Part shown: one piece after another, positions 10,524 to 25,000 of the stretch
Numbering within the stretch: the stretch's first letter is position 1
How the letters are laid out: each line of letters opens with the position of its first letter
Source of the DNA: Lepidonotus clava
Lineage: Eukaryota; Annelida; Polychaeta; Phyllodocida; Polynoidae
Direction of reading: 5' to 3'
Length of the DNA stretch: 64,000 bases
Assembly (NCBI GenBank): GCA_936440205.1
Contig: OW387148.1
Coordinates: 24,855,961 to 24,919,960, forward strand
Notes under the pieces: generated by a model
What the model saw: only the letters and a program-made list of their open reading frames with translations
Database searches by the model: none
Told to the model about the DNA's origin: nothing
Program-made: the position numbers and the translations under genes

Positions 10524-12640
10524 CTTCCCCTCTGGACTAATGAAGCAAAAGAATGTCCATTGGCAGCTTCATAATAATCCATATTCTCCTTCTGTTATAA
10601 GCATACCTCTACGTTATAAGCTATAGGGAAGAGAGTTCCGGTTGACTTAACCACGAACTGTGTCAGTCAGAAGCCTGAAACTAGGTATGGTAACCTGAGA
10701 GTATGCATCGATGAACATGGACCTGTAAAGGGAAGTTCTGAATGCATTTAATAAAATTAATTTGTAATGTGAGCAACAGTGGAGTCAGTGTAGTCCTGTA
10801 TGAATAGCTATGTCGAGAGAGCTCTGAGGTGTGGCTATATAGTGTCAGATTTGCATAAAAATAGGCCAAGTCAATCAATAATGCACTAAAGCAACCGTGG
10901 GAAGAGCTTTGTGCGTGTGAACATAAAGATTCCTTGCCGTCAAACGTAGGTGAACAGAAAAAAACATTGCCCCAATACGTACAAATCGTGCCATACAACC
11001 TATACAATTATAACCACCCTATGAATGGCTGTTTTCGATATATACTTTAAAAATAGCTACACAGAATTACACATTTAATAACCTTTTGATTTTGTAATAG
11101 AGTCAGTAAGGTATACATTAAATGTCGGGGCAGATCTTATAAATTTGACCGTTCCATAATTTTACAGGTCACCTGAAAGACTCTTGTAAAGGCTTTGGAA
11201 AAGTCCTGTAAAGGTGACTATGTATTCGAATCCGAAATTTAATCACAGTTTTTTTTTAAATTGATAGGGATGTGTAAAGGGAGCGGCAAATGAATGATTG
11301 GTGAAATTTTATTTTGGCTCTGTAAACCTGTGATTAATTCATTATACCACATTAAGCTTATTTTGACCAAAGTCTATAGCGTCGGTTATGGAACCATGTT
11401 TGGACATTATGAGTCACGCTGCTATCAGCATATATATATAGGCCTATTTCCTATTGGAAATGGGTTCTTAGATTCGTTCAGGTACAGTTTTTGCATTTTT
11501 ATTTTATTTCATTGTATAAATTGGGATGGGCTTATTTTCCCAATGGAAATTGGGATGGGCTTGTTATCCAAATGGGTCCTATTAGATTTCCACAAGATTT
11601 TGTGATAGAACATGATAGAGGGATGGGGGGTCTGAGTTCTTTTTTCAATGTGCAGTGCTAAATCTCATATAAACGATATTGTGAACTATATAGTAGGTTA
11701 TTTATCCATTAAAGTTAAGGTTTCATTTAAGAGGTTGTTTTGCCTTTGGATAATAGCTAGCTCCTATCTCAGTCTCCTCGCGTTCGACTGCTGTCTTCCA
11801 ATATATGATAATAGTTCTGGTATTATGCAAGACATATAACTCACGTGAAAGGATGTTCTTTTATCTATTCCTGTGTTATGCTGTTTCCATGACAAGATCT
11901 CAATGACAATGAACAGTTCCAAGGAAAGAATCTACTCAACCACACTCAGTCAACGCCCCCGCCACCTTAGCAGTCTATCAGCTTCAATTTCATCTCCAGG
12001 ATTAAGCTTCTAGAACACAACCTTTCCAGGATGGTTAACTCACAATAACATTCAGCTTTACTCTAACTGAGTGCTGCCTGTAACAGCTCTTAAATATAAT
12101 GGTACAATACATGTCACTACCTAGGGGCCGTCCATGATGTCATGCGCATGGGGGTGGGGGGGTTGGGGTCCAGGCCCCCATACAATTCTATTCACCTTTG
12201 ACAAAGAGGTATAGCTAAGGCGATCGCTGATGTAAACACTATGCTGAGCTACTGAGCATGAACTGACCACCCGCATCAGTACAATTGAAAGTGCAATTTC
12301 ATTTTATAACAGCTCATTTCCATTAATGATGTAATTTTGTGGTAATTTCGGCATGACATGCTTTTTAATAATTTCTATTTTTTCTACTTCTTATTATAAC
12401 AGATGTATGCCTACCTTTACACATAGTTCCATGCCAAATTATCTTAGACTGCCATGGGGCCTAAGATAATAATTGGGCTAGATAGGCCTAATGGGCTAAA
12501 ATTGATATCTTTCATTCACCGTGTGGCATTTGAAATGTTGCTATACAATGGATATTTACCCCTCTTTACCCTTTTCACTTTATTTGCGCCTAAACATTAG
12601 ATGAGCCGTTCCTTTCTATACGATATCCATGTTGGCTGGT
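10524..12640. other. Intergenic region between divergent TLCD3-like and coiled-coil genes
   Basis: No gene is recognised. The 300 bp next to 10523 should contain the TLCD3-like promoter and 5' UTR. A short imperfect repeat of GGGATGGGCTT with CAATGG words lies at about 11520-11575. GGGGCCGTCCATGATGTCATGCGC followed by G-runs at 12124-12170 looks like a transposon-end fragment. The remainder is A/T-rich and featureless on reading. Confidence 0.5.
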
Positions 12641-12685
12641 TGACCGTCAGAGTTTGCGCAAGGCGCAACTCTACCGCAATCTGGT

Positions 12686-12743
12686 GGCGGGAAAATCCAG
12701 AAAACTTCACACTCTCCAAACAGAGTCAACTACTATGACGTCA
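12686..12743. promoter_or_regulatory. Promoter region: E2F-like and CRE motifs upstream of the coiled-coil gene
   Basis: GGCGGGAAAA at 12686-12695 matches the E2F consensus, and the palindrome TGACGTCA at 12736-12743 matches the CREB/ATF site. They lie about 270-320 bp before the proposed ATG at 13010. No TATA box was noticed. The role is inferred from motif and position only. Confidence 0.4.
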
Positions 12744-12982
12744 CGTCTGATGTATCCAAACGCCATCGCTCCTTATGTGAAGTAGTCCGGCTTGACGGAC
12801 GAGGTCCTTCATTAAACATATTCTTCACTCCTTATGACTTCAAAATAAGTTTTACTGTGAAAAGTAGTATTTTAGAAATAGCTTTTTTGAGATAATAACG
12901 GAGTGAAAGAATAAGAATGCCTACAAAGAATGCACTCTTTTCCCTTGTGGATTGTTACACAATGTGTGGTGTGCCCATGGTT

Positions 12983-12996
12983 ACCGCCATAGCAAC
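12983..12996 (+). promoter_or_regulatory. RFX X-box-like motif next to the start of the coiled-coil gene
   Basis: ACCGCCATAGCAAC fits the ciliary X-box pattern RYYNYY-WW-RRNRAC, with a strong right half-site (RGYAAC). It ends 13 bp before the proposed ATG at 13010, and the ATG context ACAAGATGGCTGC resembles a YY1 initiator. RFX factors bind X-boxes close to the start of ciliary genes across animals. The match is seen; binding is inferred. Confidence 0.5.
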
Positions 12997-13009
12997 GTTA
13001 TCCGACAAG

Positions 13010-16000
13010 ATGGCTGCGCAAACAACTGATGCTCCTACATTTACTCTTGGAAATTGCGAAAACAGTGATGACGAGGCAATGATCTCTTATGAAGAAGAAC
13101 AAACTCCTAACCATGTAAGTTATCTTTACATGTTTTGATCAACAATTTGAAGGAAGAAGTCTTTTAAACGGGGCTTTTGAAAGTTACAGGTCTTTGAATA
13201 ATGGTCTTTGATGCAATGAAATGAAGAGTGGGCGTGTCACTCACTCAGACTCAGTCACTTGGAAGCTACTGTGTCTGTGAATGTGGGTGTAAAAAGTAAG
13301 TGTATGACAATTTAACATTTTTCAAAGGACCAACTCAAAATATTCTACTTAAGATAAATCACGAGAGCCAATATCATAAGTTTTCACAACCAATTTCAGT
13401 GTTTGTGAAAAGTATTTTGAAAGGTCGGACATTATGTCCGACGTTTACTTTAGGAGCCTGACCTCGGACATAAAGTTACTTTATAAATTGTCGGACAATT
13501 TGAATATGATTTACCAATATTTTCATATTTTTGCTGGACATTATCAGGGATTTTCCTTTACATAGAGTTACTAGTACCGGGTACCAGGAAAAATCCTCTC
13601 GGGCTAGTGCAATTTGTGAGCAACTAGCCCTGTAACGCGATTCCATATTTTACGCGTCGTTCCGTTTCGGCTGCACCGCTATGAATCCAACTTTTCCCTG
13701 TAACGCCGGGTTTCTCGGACGCGCTTCCCGCGCAGACACAGTGTTAATAAAACTCCAGTTTCCAAGTCACTTTATGACTCCTTCTTGGATTTCCCTAAAC
13801 CTCTACATATTGAAACATGGTGGCTAGCAGTGGAGTGATCATCTTTGGACAACTTTTGGGAATGGAGACTGTGAGTAAACTGCATTTCTGAGGACATTTC
13901 TCTGGGTTGAGTCTGCTGTCAACCACCTCCCTCAGCATGTGGTCCTGTCAACAAGCCTGTGTAACTCTGAGTCTGAATCTACTCAAGTAATCTGAAGAAA
14001 TGAACTGCTCCTGTAACTCTGAACTGGACCATATTTCAACCTGCCTGTGTCATTTAGTCTGAGAACTCATGAATTTTACATTACTACCTGAGAAATAGTA
14101 ATTGTACCTGCTGTCAGTTAGTGTCAACCTGGCATTGACTCCTGTCAACCTCCTGTGACTACTCTCCTAGACCTGTGGTGTCAACTCCTGTGGTGCTGTG
14201 CGCGCCGTACACCTCCTCTACTGTCACAACCTTTGTCACTACATACCAACCTACTCTACGCGGTGTTAATTCGCCGTCCTGCTGTCCTGGTATTTTATTG
14301 TGACACCCTGCTGACCTGGTATTTTATTAGTGTCATCCTGTTGCCTGACCTGATTAATTCACCTGAACTGTCTCACCCCTGTCTGCAGTCCAGTGCTGTC
14401 GACCCCTCTGATCTACCGCTATGGCCGACTCTGACGACGACCGTGCTGGCGGTGGTGCTGGCGCTGGCGGTGCTGGTGCCGGTGGCGGTGCTGGTGGTGG
14501 TGCTCCTGTGCCACCTGTGCCAATTACTCTACCCAACCTACAACCTCCTGGCGAGCTGGACGTCGACTCACCTGGTAAACGTGAACGTTGGCTCGACTGG
14601 AAAGAAGCCTACGAGCGGTATCTCCTACTATCGGGCGCCCATGGTCAGCCCGAAAACTTCCAAGCGGCGATCCTCCTACAGTCGATTGGTGTTGAAGCTC
14701 GTAAAATATACAAAGGGTTCGTATTTGGTGACGGTGAGACGAAAGACAATCCTAGAACACTGATTAAAAAGTATGACGAGTATTTCCTTAGTGAAACGCG
14801 TGACTTCATCGAAAGACTCAAATTCTCGCGACGAGTACAACAACCACATGAAACATTCGAACAATACCTTTCTGACCTTAGATTTCTAGCGAGTACTTGT
14901 AACTTTTGTACCCCTGCCTGTCGTGATGCTCGTATTATGGACCGTATTCTGGACGGTCACAAGAGTGATACAGTTAAAGAGAAATTAACTCGTTCAGCTA
15001 AGCTAGATTTTAAAACCACTCTAAACATCTGTAGATCTATGGAGCTTAACGACGAAAACAAGAAAGTTGTAATGAACAAATCTGAAGGGGAAGTTAGCAA
15101 AGTTTCTCACTATCCTAGCAAAAAGTCTGAAGATAAGCGTTGCAAATTTTGTTCTAAGACTCATCGTATGGTCAAATCTGCTTGCCCAGCCTGGGGTAAA
15201 ACATGTTATTCTTGTCAACAGCCTAACCACTTTCCTGGTTCTGACACATGTCAAAATGGTAAATCTGATGCCAAACCTGATCATAAGCCTAAAACTTCAA
15301 GTTCTAAAGGTTATTCTAAATCGTCCAAGCGTAGTTTTTATCCTAAAAGAAAAGTACACGCTGTAAATGATGACGAGTCCAGTGACGATTCTACCGAAGG
15401 TTCTGTAAGTGTTGTAAATGACGTGTCTGCTATTTCTGATCCTAAGGCCCGACCTTTGTATTGCAAAATGAAAATCGACGACTCTGAAATTGTCCACCAA
15501 ATTGATCCTGGTGCTACTGTATGTATTTTACCTGTAAAGCATGTTGGTAATAGGACGATTCGCGATGAACCTGTAACTCTAAAAATGTGGAATGGTTCCA
15601 GTGAGACTGCTCTCGGTAAAGTTAAAATCAAAGTTACTAATGTCAAAACTGAGAAAAAATGGAATGTAGATTATGTCGTCGTAGAAAATAACAACTGCGT
15701 ACCTTTACTCTCTCGTAAAGCAGCTGAAAGCATGGGTCTTATCACTGTTAATTATAATGCCTTCGATGTTTGTTCTGTCAAATCTGATGACATGAAATGT
15801 GAATTTCCTCATGTTTTTGACGAAAAACTAGGTACCCTACCTGGCGGTCCTGCGCACCTCACCCTGGAGGAGGGTGCCGAACCTGTTGTACGACCTCCTC
15901 GTACTCTCCCTGAGTCCCTGAAAGATTCTGTCCTTAGTGAACTTAATCGACATATCGCAGAAAAAACTTTGTGTAAAGTAGATCGCCCTACTGATTGGGT

Positions 16001-19000
16001 AAATCAAATGTCAGTCGTAAAGAAAAAGTCTGGCGCTATTCGTATCTGCGTTGATCCTAGGCCCCTTAACCTGGTCCTTAAACCTGAACATTTCATGTTA
16101 CCTGTCCTAGATGACGTTCTTCCAAAACTCTCTGGTGCTAAGGTATTTTCCACTTGCGACCTAAAGCAGGGATATCATCATGTGGAACTTGACGAGGAAT
16201 CAAGTTTTCTCACTACCTTCGCTACTCCTTTTGGCCGTTATCGATGGCTCTGACTCCCTTTTGGCCTAAAAGTTAGTTCGGAAATCTTCCAAAAGCGTCT
16301 CTGTATGGCCCTTGAAGGCCTCGACGGTGTTCAATGCGTAGCCGATGACGTAATCGTGTACGGTAAAGATGTCGCGGAACACGACGCAAACCTGCGGAAT
16401 CTTCTCGTTCGTTGTGACGAGCACGGTATTAAACTTAATCCCGATAAATGTAAGTTCAACGTGCCAGAAATAACTTTTCTTGGCCATATCGTATCTGCCT
16501 CTGGTCTGAAAGCAGATCCTGCGAAAATTGAAGCGATTGTGAAAATGGAAGCGCCGACCGACGTCACTGCGGTAGAGCGTCTCCGAGGCACTGTGACATA
16601 CCTCGCTAGGTACGTGCCGAAATTATCTGAAGTCATGAGGCCGATCTCGGTCCTCACACACAAAGACGTTGAGTGGTCATGGGGTGAACCACAAGACAAA
16701 GCGTTCAAAAAGCTTAAAAAGCTATTGACCGAATCCCCCATTCTTGCGTATTACAACCCAACGAGCGAACTGATTATTCAGTGCGACGCTAGTCAGTTTG
16801 GAATAGGCGCTGCTCTTATGCAGAATGGCAAGCCGATTGCCTATGCCAGTCGTGCTCTGACCGACACAGAGTCGCGCTACGCGATTATTGAAAAAGAAAT
16901 GCTGGCGATCGTTTTCGCGCTCGAAAAGTGGCATCAATTCACATACGGCCGACCCGTGACGGTACATTCCGATCACAAGCCACTTCACGCTATAACCAAA
17001 AAGCCTTTAGACAGAGCCCCGAAAAGGCTTCAAAGTATGCTTATTCGCGCACTTGCCTACGACATCACGGTCGAATACCTTGAAGGCAAGAAAATGCTAC
17101 TCGCGGACACGCTGAGCCGTGCGTTTATCAGCAATAACCAGCATCGAGAGAGCGAGTTCGAGTCCGTAAATGCAGTGAGTTACCTGCCGATGCGCGAAGA
17201 AAGGATCATGGACATCCGTGCGAAAACTCACGAAGACCCGATTTTGTCTTTGCTTAAAACGACGATCCAACAGGGATGGCCCGAGAAAGACCAAGTCCCG
17301 CTTCAGATCCGTGAATTTTATGCCCAACGCGACGAACTAGCTGTCACCGATGGTTTAGTATTCAGAGGTGAGCGTCTGGTCATACCGAAAGGAAACCGAA
17401 AAAGTATCCTTAGTGAGTTACATACGGGTCATACGGGCATTGAAGGCTCGCTCCGTAGAGCCCGTGAAATGGTTTATTAGCCCGGCTCAACGATTAATGG
17501 GTCGACGTACCAAAACTCTTCTCCCAACTACAGCGAGTTTACTGAACTCCGACCGATCAAAGTCTGAAATCGCCGACAAGCTGAAATTTCAGCAGACAAA
17601 ACAGAAATTCTATTATGATAAAACAGCGAAGCCACTAAAGCCGCTGCAAGAAGGCGATATTGTGAGAGCGAAACCGTATCAGCTCAATGAAAAGTCCTGG
17701 GAGAAGGCAACCGTCAAAAAGAAACTTGACGAAAGATCTTACGAGATCGAAACCGATAGCGGCACTACTCTACGTCGTAACCGAGTACACCTGCGTGCGA
17801 CACAGGAAGACCCTACACCTACTCCGGTAGTGATCGAACCTTACCCTTTGACCGTTCCAACTGGAGATATTCCGGTACAAGAGCCTGTGGAGACTCCCAA
17901 AACACCACTAAAAGTTCCCACAACACCAGCTAAGGTTCCAGTTAAGGTCCCTAAGGTTCCTGCTAAAGCTCAAAAGGCTCCAGTTGTAGAGCCAACTCCC
18001 TATGTGTCTAGATCTGGGCGAAGCTCCAAACGCCCTAGTCATCTTGCTTCTTATGTGACTTAAGAATTGCATATTTGTATTTGTACTACATACCGACTAG
18101 TTATGTGTATTATGTATCCGACACATATTTTCTAGTAATTGTCAAACTAAAGTTTAGTGTCAACTACATCATGTAATTATCTTGTAATAATTACTCTGAC
18201 TTGTAATAAGCTATGTATGATTGTAAGCTTTTTCTAAGTCCATTGGGGATGTAACGCGATTCCATATTTTACGCGTCGTTCCGTTTCGGCTGCACCGCTA
18301 TGAATCCAACTTTTCCCTGTAACGCCGGGTTTCTCGGACGCGCTTCCCGCGCAGACACAGTGTTAATAAAACTCCAGTTTCCAAGTCACTTTATGACTCC
18401 TTGGATTTCCCTAAACCTCTACATATTGAAACAAGCCCGATGGGCTAGTGAAAATCTTTAAAATTGCAAATATCAGCTTGATATGGACTAGTTTTACATT
18501 CATCCGGGTTAGTGTAAAGACAGGACCACTAGCCCGATGGACCAGAGGCGGATCGAGGGGGGGGGGGGGGGGGGGGGGGCGGACGGGCCTTGCCCCCCCC
18601 CCCCCCCCCCCCCCCGCTTGCCCTGTTAAATCATGTTTGATGGGGGGCCCACCCCCCTGTACATTCATGTTTTTGCCCCCCCCCCCCTCTACAAATTCCT
18701 GGGTCCGCCCCTGTGGACTAGTGGGAAAAAATGTTAAAGGTAAACTTCTACATAAATTACATAATCGAATTCCTATAAGTCACAACGAAATTGATTCTAG
18801 TAGGTCTTTAGATGAGCGATGCCATGAAACAAGAATTCTTAATATTATCATGTGCCATATGTATGGTATGGAAACCTCTGGTCTCTGGTAGGCTGGCATC
18901 CGACCGGGTTTTACAACATCCGGCTGGTATTAGGTCCCAGCCGGAAGTACTTTTAACATGTGGCGTTTTGGCTCAATCCTTGGGCCAAGTTTTCTTTTGT

Positions 19001-22000
19001 CAATAAATGACTTAGTATTCGATCAACAAATCAGAAATGAGTTATTTTAGGGAACCAGTGTCTTTTTGTTGCACATCTCTTCCATTTAAAAGCTGATGCA
19101 GTGCCCTAAGTTTGGGACTATTTTGTCTGGCTTCGTCACATCATGGCCCTCTGCGTTGCAGGGCTCTGTTTTCTTGCATGAGCCAATTTTGAACTTTGAG
19201 GTATATTTATACTAAATCTAGATGACATAAAATTCTACTTTTTGGCTTATTTCTTAGTTATATCATATTGTATGACCTCGTATAAGGAATAGGATGTGGA
19301 GTCCTTCCTAATATATGAACACCCAATGTAAACAAACCCTAAAAGTTACGAAAAATCGGCAAATTCAACATGGCGCCGCCGGAAGTGTTTCCAAGCAACA
19401 GGTTTCTCCCGACCTTGACCCCAAGACCCAATACTTGGCCTGTGTTCTCCGACCTGGCCAAGCGGCGCTAGGCTAGGTCTCTGGACACTCCTCTGAGTCA
19501 GGGACTGGTCCTGGTAGCCTGTTTTGTGACGTCACACGGAGACTAGGAGCCCAGTCAGTACTATAGGAATTATCTTTAATCTTAAAGGGAGGGGCCAGTG
19601 ACCATAAATTAATATACTGCCGTGATCCATACCATCCAGGGAATAATCATACCAAATTTTATGCTTTTATCTCTAATAGTTTTTGTTTTATTCACATTTT
19701 ATGTCCATCAAACTGAGTTCCCCTGCCTGCATCTGACACTGCCTGCACAGAGCAATTATCTGTACGTGACGTCACAAGCAGAACAGTTAAAAAATTATAA
19801 AACTGAAATAAATGCAATAAGAAATATTGAACTATTGTTAATGTTAGATTTAAGACTGCGTAAGATTCGTGTATATCCAAGTCTTCGTAAGTTGCTTTCC
19901 AGAATGTCTGAGTAATTCAGACCGCGTTTAAAGTTTGTCCATTCACTTCCCAATAGTTCAAAAGAAATGAACGATGAGGGAGCTTCTTAATATGAAAGGG
20001 TTTTTATTCAATAAACATCTCATCCCGAGTCAAAGCCACCATGTATAAGTCTTCATCAGTCCACCTCCCATCTCCTATCAGCAATCAACCACATTTAGAA
20101 CACGAGTTGCTCCAACGCCTTCTAGACCATTCTAGCATTCAGCTCTAACACCATCCTATGTCCGAGGTAGTGGATATTCGTAAACTCCAGTCTGTTACAT
20201 GGAGTCGATGTACTTACTCCAGGTATAACTCCTTGGTTAAACATGTTTCTTCTAACCAATTAACTCACTAACTGCTCGCTCCCTACCTTGCAGCGCCTTT
20301 TATACTGGTTAACAGGTGGCGCTAGGAGCGTAAGATATTTCTCCTAGGAGTAGACTAGAAGTAGACTTGCTAAGCCTGATCCTTGTTGGATTATATATTA
20401 TGACAATGTATTAAAAGTACTAAGCCATTAGTACATTCGACGGCGGTCAGGTGTTTGAGTTTAAGGAGGTGGACGACATAGCTCAAACCAAATGAATATA
20501 ATGAACTCCCAATTTTGATGATTGGATATATTTGTTAAACCATGGTGGGGTGGCCTTGACTCTCGTGGTACATTCAACACAGTATCAATAGATTTGTAGA
20601 TCCGGTTTCAACACAAATTCACAGTGAAATTATTCATTGAGTTGATTTCCACATTTTGAAGCTCAAGGTTAGCAGAACTCGTTCATAAAATGACAAGGTA
20701 AGTGTTAAAATTGATAACATGATTATTTGGATAACAACGTAGATGATGACATAATCATGGTTACAAAATGACAAAGTCAACTTTTAGAGGATGAAGTATT
20801 CGTCATCTTTAGGTATTCACTTAGTACGTGCCTTGTACATTAAAGTCAGTTCTCAGCATCGTTAGCTGATTTTAAGATTCAAAGATTGCGACACCCGTGC
20901 ATAAGGTGACAAATTCAGTTTTGACTTAGTACGCGCATGTACAGTTTCTGATATTTATGATTTGTAACACAAGTCAACAGAACTCAACATATATACAGTG
21001 TAGGGTTGTCTTAAACTTCTAAGAGTAACAAGTGTACATCAAATCCAATTTCAGAACAAATTAACACAACATAAGTCAATTCAGAGAATTCGGACATTTT
21101 GAACGAACGACTTTCATGATACAATGCGTGTCGAATTTCAATCAAATTTCAACCAGAACAACATTATTTACAATAAATACAAGGTCTCTGTATCAGGTTT
21201 AGTAATACCGAGCAGTTGGAACCAGAAAATACCACCATTCCCGTCACGCGTCCGCCAGCTATACTTAGTACACGTGTACTTAGCGGGACGCTTGACTGGA
21301 GTTCCCCCCCAAGGTTTGACCTCGATTTGGATCCTTCGGGTGCGAAGCGCCCGGATGGCAAATTTCTGCTTCGATCAAACTTTCAAGTTTGATTGTTCGA
21401 CCTGATATTTTGGGCCGATGTGAATTAATTCTGGCGCTTGATTATGTTGGTTGGGGACCTAAACTTTAGTTTAGCACAGGTTTTGTAAAAATTTATGCGA
21501 TGGATTGATCATGTTAGCCGATTTCAGAATTTGGATCTTTTGGATCAAAAAGGGGTTTTCCAAATTAGCCTCGTTTTGACGTCATTTTAATCAGTGCCGA
21601 CGGTTGTTTTATCGCGTGTGGACGTACTTTTACAAGCTTAGCCCTTTTTTTATTATTTCGCCGACTTCCACCATGGTTCGCATAGCAATCTTTTGCTCAG
21701 ACCGAGAGGGTGGAATTCAAGAGTACCCCGATCTTCTTCTTTCGGGTGGTGAGCACACCTGTGCGGTGTTTTCCTGCCGAGACGCCTCGACGGCTGAACT
21801 ATCTGGATATGCGTTTGCGCATCACGTTATGTGGCCAGACGATATTCTGGTAGTCATGTGTAATTTGCTGGACGTTCTTACATGGGACGAGGAGTTAGAC
21901 CTGTATATTCCACTCTATACTAGCTCCGATGCCGCAGCAAAGTTCTACGCTGAGACCATCAACCGTGCCTTCTTGAATGTCAAGTCGCACCCGGCCCCGT

Positions 22001-25000
22001 CGACCTTCGTGATCACGACCCCCTCTGGATTTGATGTTCAGCGCTGGGCTTTTACTGACAGTGACGGTTCACTCCAGAAATGGGTGAACCGTCTCATACC
22101 CAAAGTTAGCCGGGAGGTGCGCCGGGCCAACGATTGGTTTGGCGTGCCTACCGCGGACACGCCATACGGACAGTCGTCGACGGCAACATTACAGTGAATG
22201 ATTTCCGTGAGCTGGAGGACGGCTACCGACCTTCAGACAGGATCATCAGACGCTGGGCGCGGGTGTTGGGGCGGTTGATCGCCCGTTTGCCCGTCGTGGC
22301 GCGCTAAACCGTCGGCACTCGGTTTCTTGTATATACTAATTCTTATTGATTTTAAACAAGTGATTTTATGATCCAATTCCCGGCCTGTGATTGGAACACT
22401 TAATTCTGGATCGTTTTCACCGAGTGATTCTGGTGATTTAATTCCCGATCAGTACCTAGTCCACTTAAGTTCATATATCCAAGAGGCTTCGGCCAGATCG
22501 TTCTTACGGGAGCTCCGGACTGTTAACATGGGAGGACTCAGATGTTTCACCGCTCTTGCTCGTCGTTGGACACCGCCCTCCTCGTAGAGACGGCCCCTCG
22601 CCCAGCCCGCTCCGAGACTTGGTGAGTACAGCCTTCTTCCTATTGTTCTTTGCATGTTAGGCTGGCTACTAATCGTAGATTTTAAGGAGATTGTTGGCCA
22701 AATTCTTCTTGGTGGTTCTCGGCTCGCCCTCACGTGGTTGTATTCCGGAAGCTGATGTCACTCCCGGAACCAGAAACTGTGTTTCGCTGGTAATTTTAGT
22801 AACGGGTAGCGTGGGTGGCCACCTAGTGTTTACTTTTGGTTCCAAGATGGTGGGCGCGGGCCGAGAGTCAGGATCTTTCGTACTAAACTTATTATCTTTT
22901 CCAGGTCCTGCGGTATGTTAGGGTGATGTAAATGAAGCAATGTGACACGGTTGGCACTGAAAAGCGTCAGGCTATATAATTTTAGTGGGCGGATTGTTTA
23001 GGCTAACATGATCAAGTATTTTACCTCGCGCGTGGTTGGGCGATATTAGGGGGTTTTCTGACTAGCGGTTTGTTGACATTACCGATCTAAGTAGGTTTTC
23101 TGGAGTGTGGGTAATTCGTATCGTATTGTTATTTTTTTTTGATACTATTAACTGTTGGGGACTGACACTGCACATGATAATCAGGCATGGGTGGCCAGAG
23201 ATTCCGGTCTGAGTTGTACAACACAAGATTTGCTGTAACAGGATTCTTTGTTTAGTCGTTATACGTACAGGGCGTTAGTGTAAATGTCTTCATTGGAAAC
23301 AATTCACATGGGGTGCCCTAGGTAACAAGCGCTTCCCAGGGTGTTCACCCTGGTAAGTTTAAGTGACAGTAGGTGACCAAGTATTTTGGTCCAGACTTCC
23401 CAGCATTAGATTGGCTGTGACAGAATTCTTTGATGAGTTGTCCCCCTTACAGAGTACTGGAAAGATTGACGTGTCGGCCACGTAAGGCGACACCACAGGT
23501 GGAGCCGTCCAACGAGCTGTTGGCGACTCCAAGGTAAGTTTGAGATGTAGTGGCGAAGGCCACAGATACCCATCCCATGTTTTAGTCTAACAGCAAGACT
23601 TCGTCAGTGTCATTGTGTTAGAATAAGTGTTAGAGTGAGTATTATTGTCCAGAGTCGTCTCGAAGAGGAAAAAATACTACTGTGAGGAGACCGAGATGAA
23701 GTCTCTAAGACACTGAATGAACTCCCAGATGAAGATTCTGTATGAATATAATGAAAGAAGGAATGGTATCCTCATTAAGAGCTGGAAAGGCACCAACACC
23801 ACAAAGATTATCAAGCGTCCCAAGCAGAGATACATGTGTGTGCACCGTGGGAGTTCGTACATTCATAGATCAGGCCTTAGTAGGCGCCGTTCCATTGAAC
23901 GCAGAAGCCACGCTTATCAGTGCCCGAGATTGCCAAACATCTCAGACAGTGATATCCTTGTGATGAATGAGTGGGAGCCTATGCTCACAGGTCGGGACTG
24001 AGCCGTTACAAGAACATCCACCTACAAAGGTTTCATGAGTGCCCGAGAGTTGATGCAAAACTGTCCCGCTCAGATTCCCTAACCGACCTCATGGGGAGAT
24101 AAGAATAATGATAGGAATTGGATCCCTGGTGATTTACCTTAAGGGGTCACAAGGGTCAATACTCTTGATAACACTCTTTCTGTACAGTGTGTTAGAATAA
24201 TTACCCAATACACTCCAAAGATTTATACGCAAACAAGTTAACACCCCCTTCAAGGGTGACAACTGTTCTAACATATTTGACTCCATTTTATGAAGCATTC
24301 GCTTTAAAACCCCAGTTTTGTTCTTATTGAATGATTTTGTTACGACAAAATCCCTTCTTTCCCTGCTAGTTACAGGTGGTAGCTCGGCGTTCACCCCCTA
24401 CATTCAGCCTGGGGTTTGAAGACCGAGTTCCACTTTATATTGGGTAGTGGCGCCCTTCTGAATGCAAACGGGTGCGCCACTAACTCCAAACGGTTCACTG
24501 AATAGATATTATACCTATGTTAACAGTGACATTTCACTGTCTACCCTATACTCTACATCACATGGGAAAAACCAACATGGCAAGCGGTTGGGGTAGCGTT
24601 TTCATTCCGTGAGGTATAAATGTCATTAAAGGACATTAAGTAGTAACTGTACAAAGGAGGCTGAGATTATTCGTTCCTTATTTGTTATCACTAGAGGATC
24701 GGGTCTCAGATTCAGGTTCACTTCTGATCGGATTCCCGGTCCTCATTAGTTACATGTGGTTTGTCGGTACCCTCCCATTCATAGGACCAGAATGGGCAGC
24801 ACCGAGTTTCCATTGTTATAATTGGGAGCAGACTGCATATATATTTTTTTTAATAATATGCAGCCTACACCCCCTTTAAATTATAGAGATGTGTAAATGC
24901 ATCTCCTTAGATCACTTACTTCCAGACAGCACCTAGTAAGTCGGGCCTTTACCGAAGTACAGTACAAGGTTAAACCCGTTTTCTTGTTCAGGTCTATGCC

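Larger units (their letters stand above)
13631..18433 (+). mobile_element. Ty3/gypsy LTR retrotransposon, broken, in intron 1 of the coiled-coil gene
   Basis: A 4.8-kb element is bounded by direct LTRs (TG...CA) and flanked by a 5-bp target duplication AGCCC at 13626-13630 and 18434-18438. Between the LTRs lie a gag with zinc-knuckle-like cysteines, protease, reverse transcriptase, RNase H and integrase parts in gypsy order. The branch is tentatively Mag/SURL-like because the RT active site reads VADD rather than the usual YLDD. The two LTRs differ mainly by one 3-bp difference on reading, so the insertion is fairly young. The element is nevertheless broken, with about two or three interruptions. 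It lies in the same orientation as the host gene. Confidence 0.9.

Noticed and set aside
14155-14763. 202-residue frame overlapping the gag start of the 4.8-kb element
   Set aside because: It overlaps the Gly/Ala-rich gag start in another register and has no recognisable domain.
18448-18891. 147-residue frame with poly-Gly and poly-Pro
   Set aside because: Produced by the G-run and C-run of a small transposable element.
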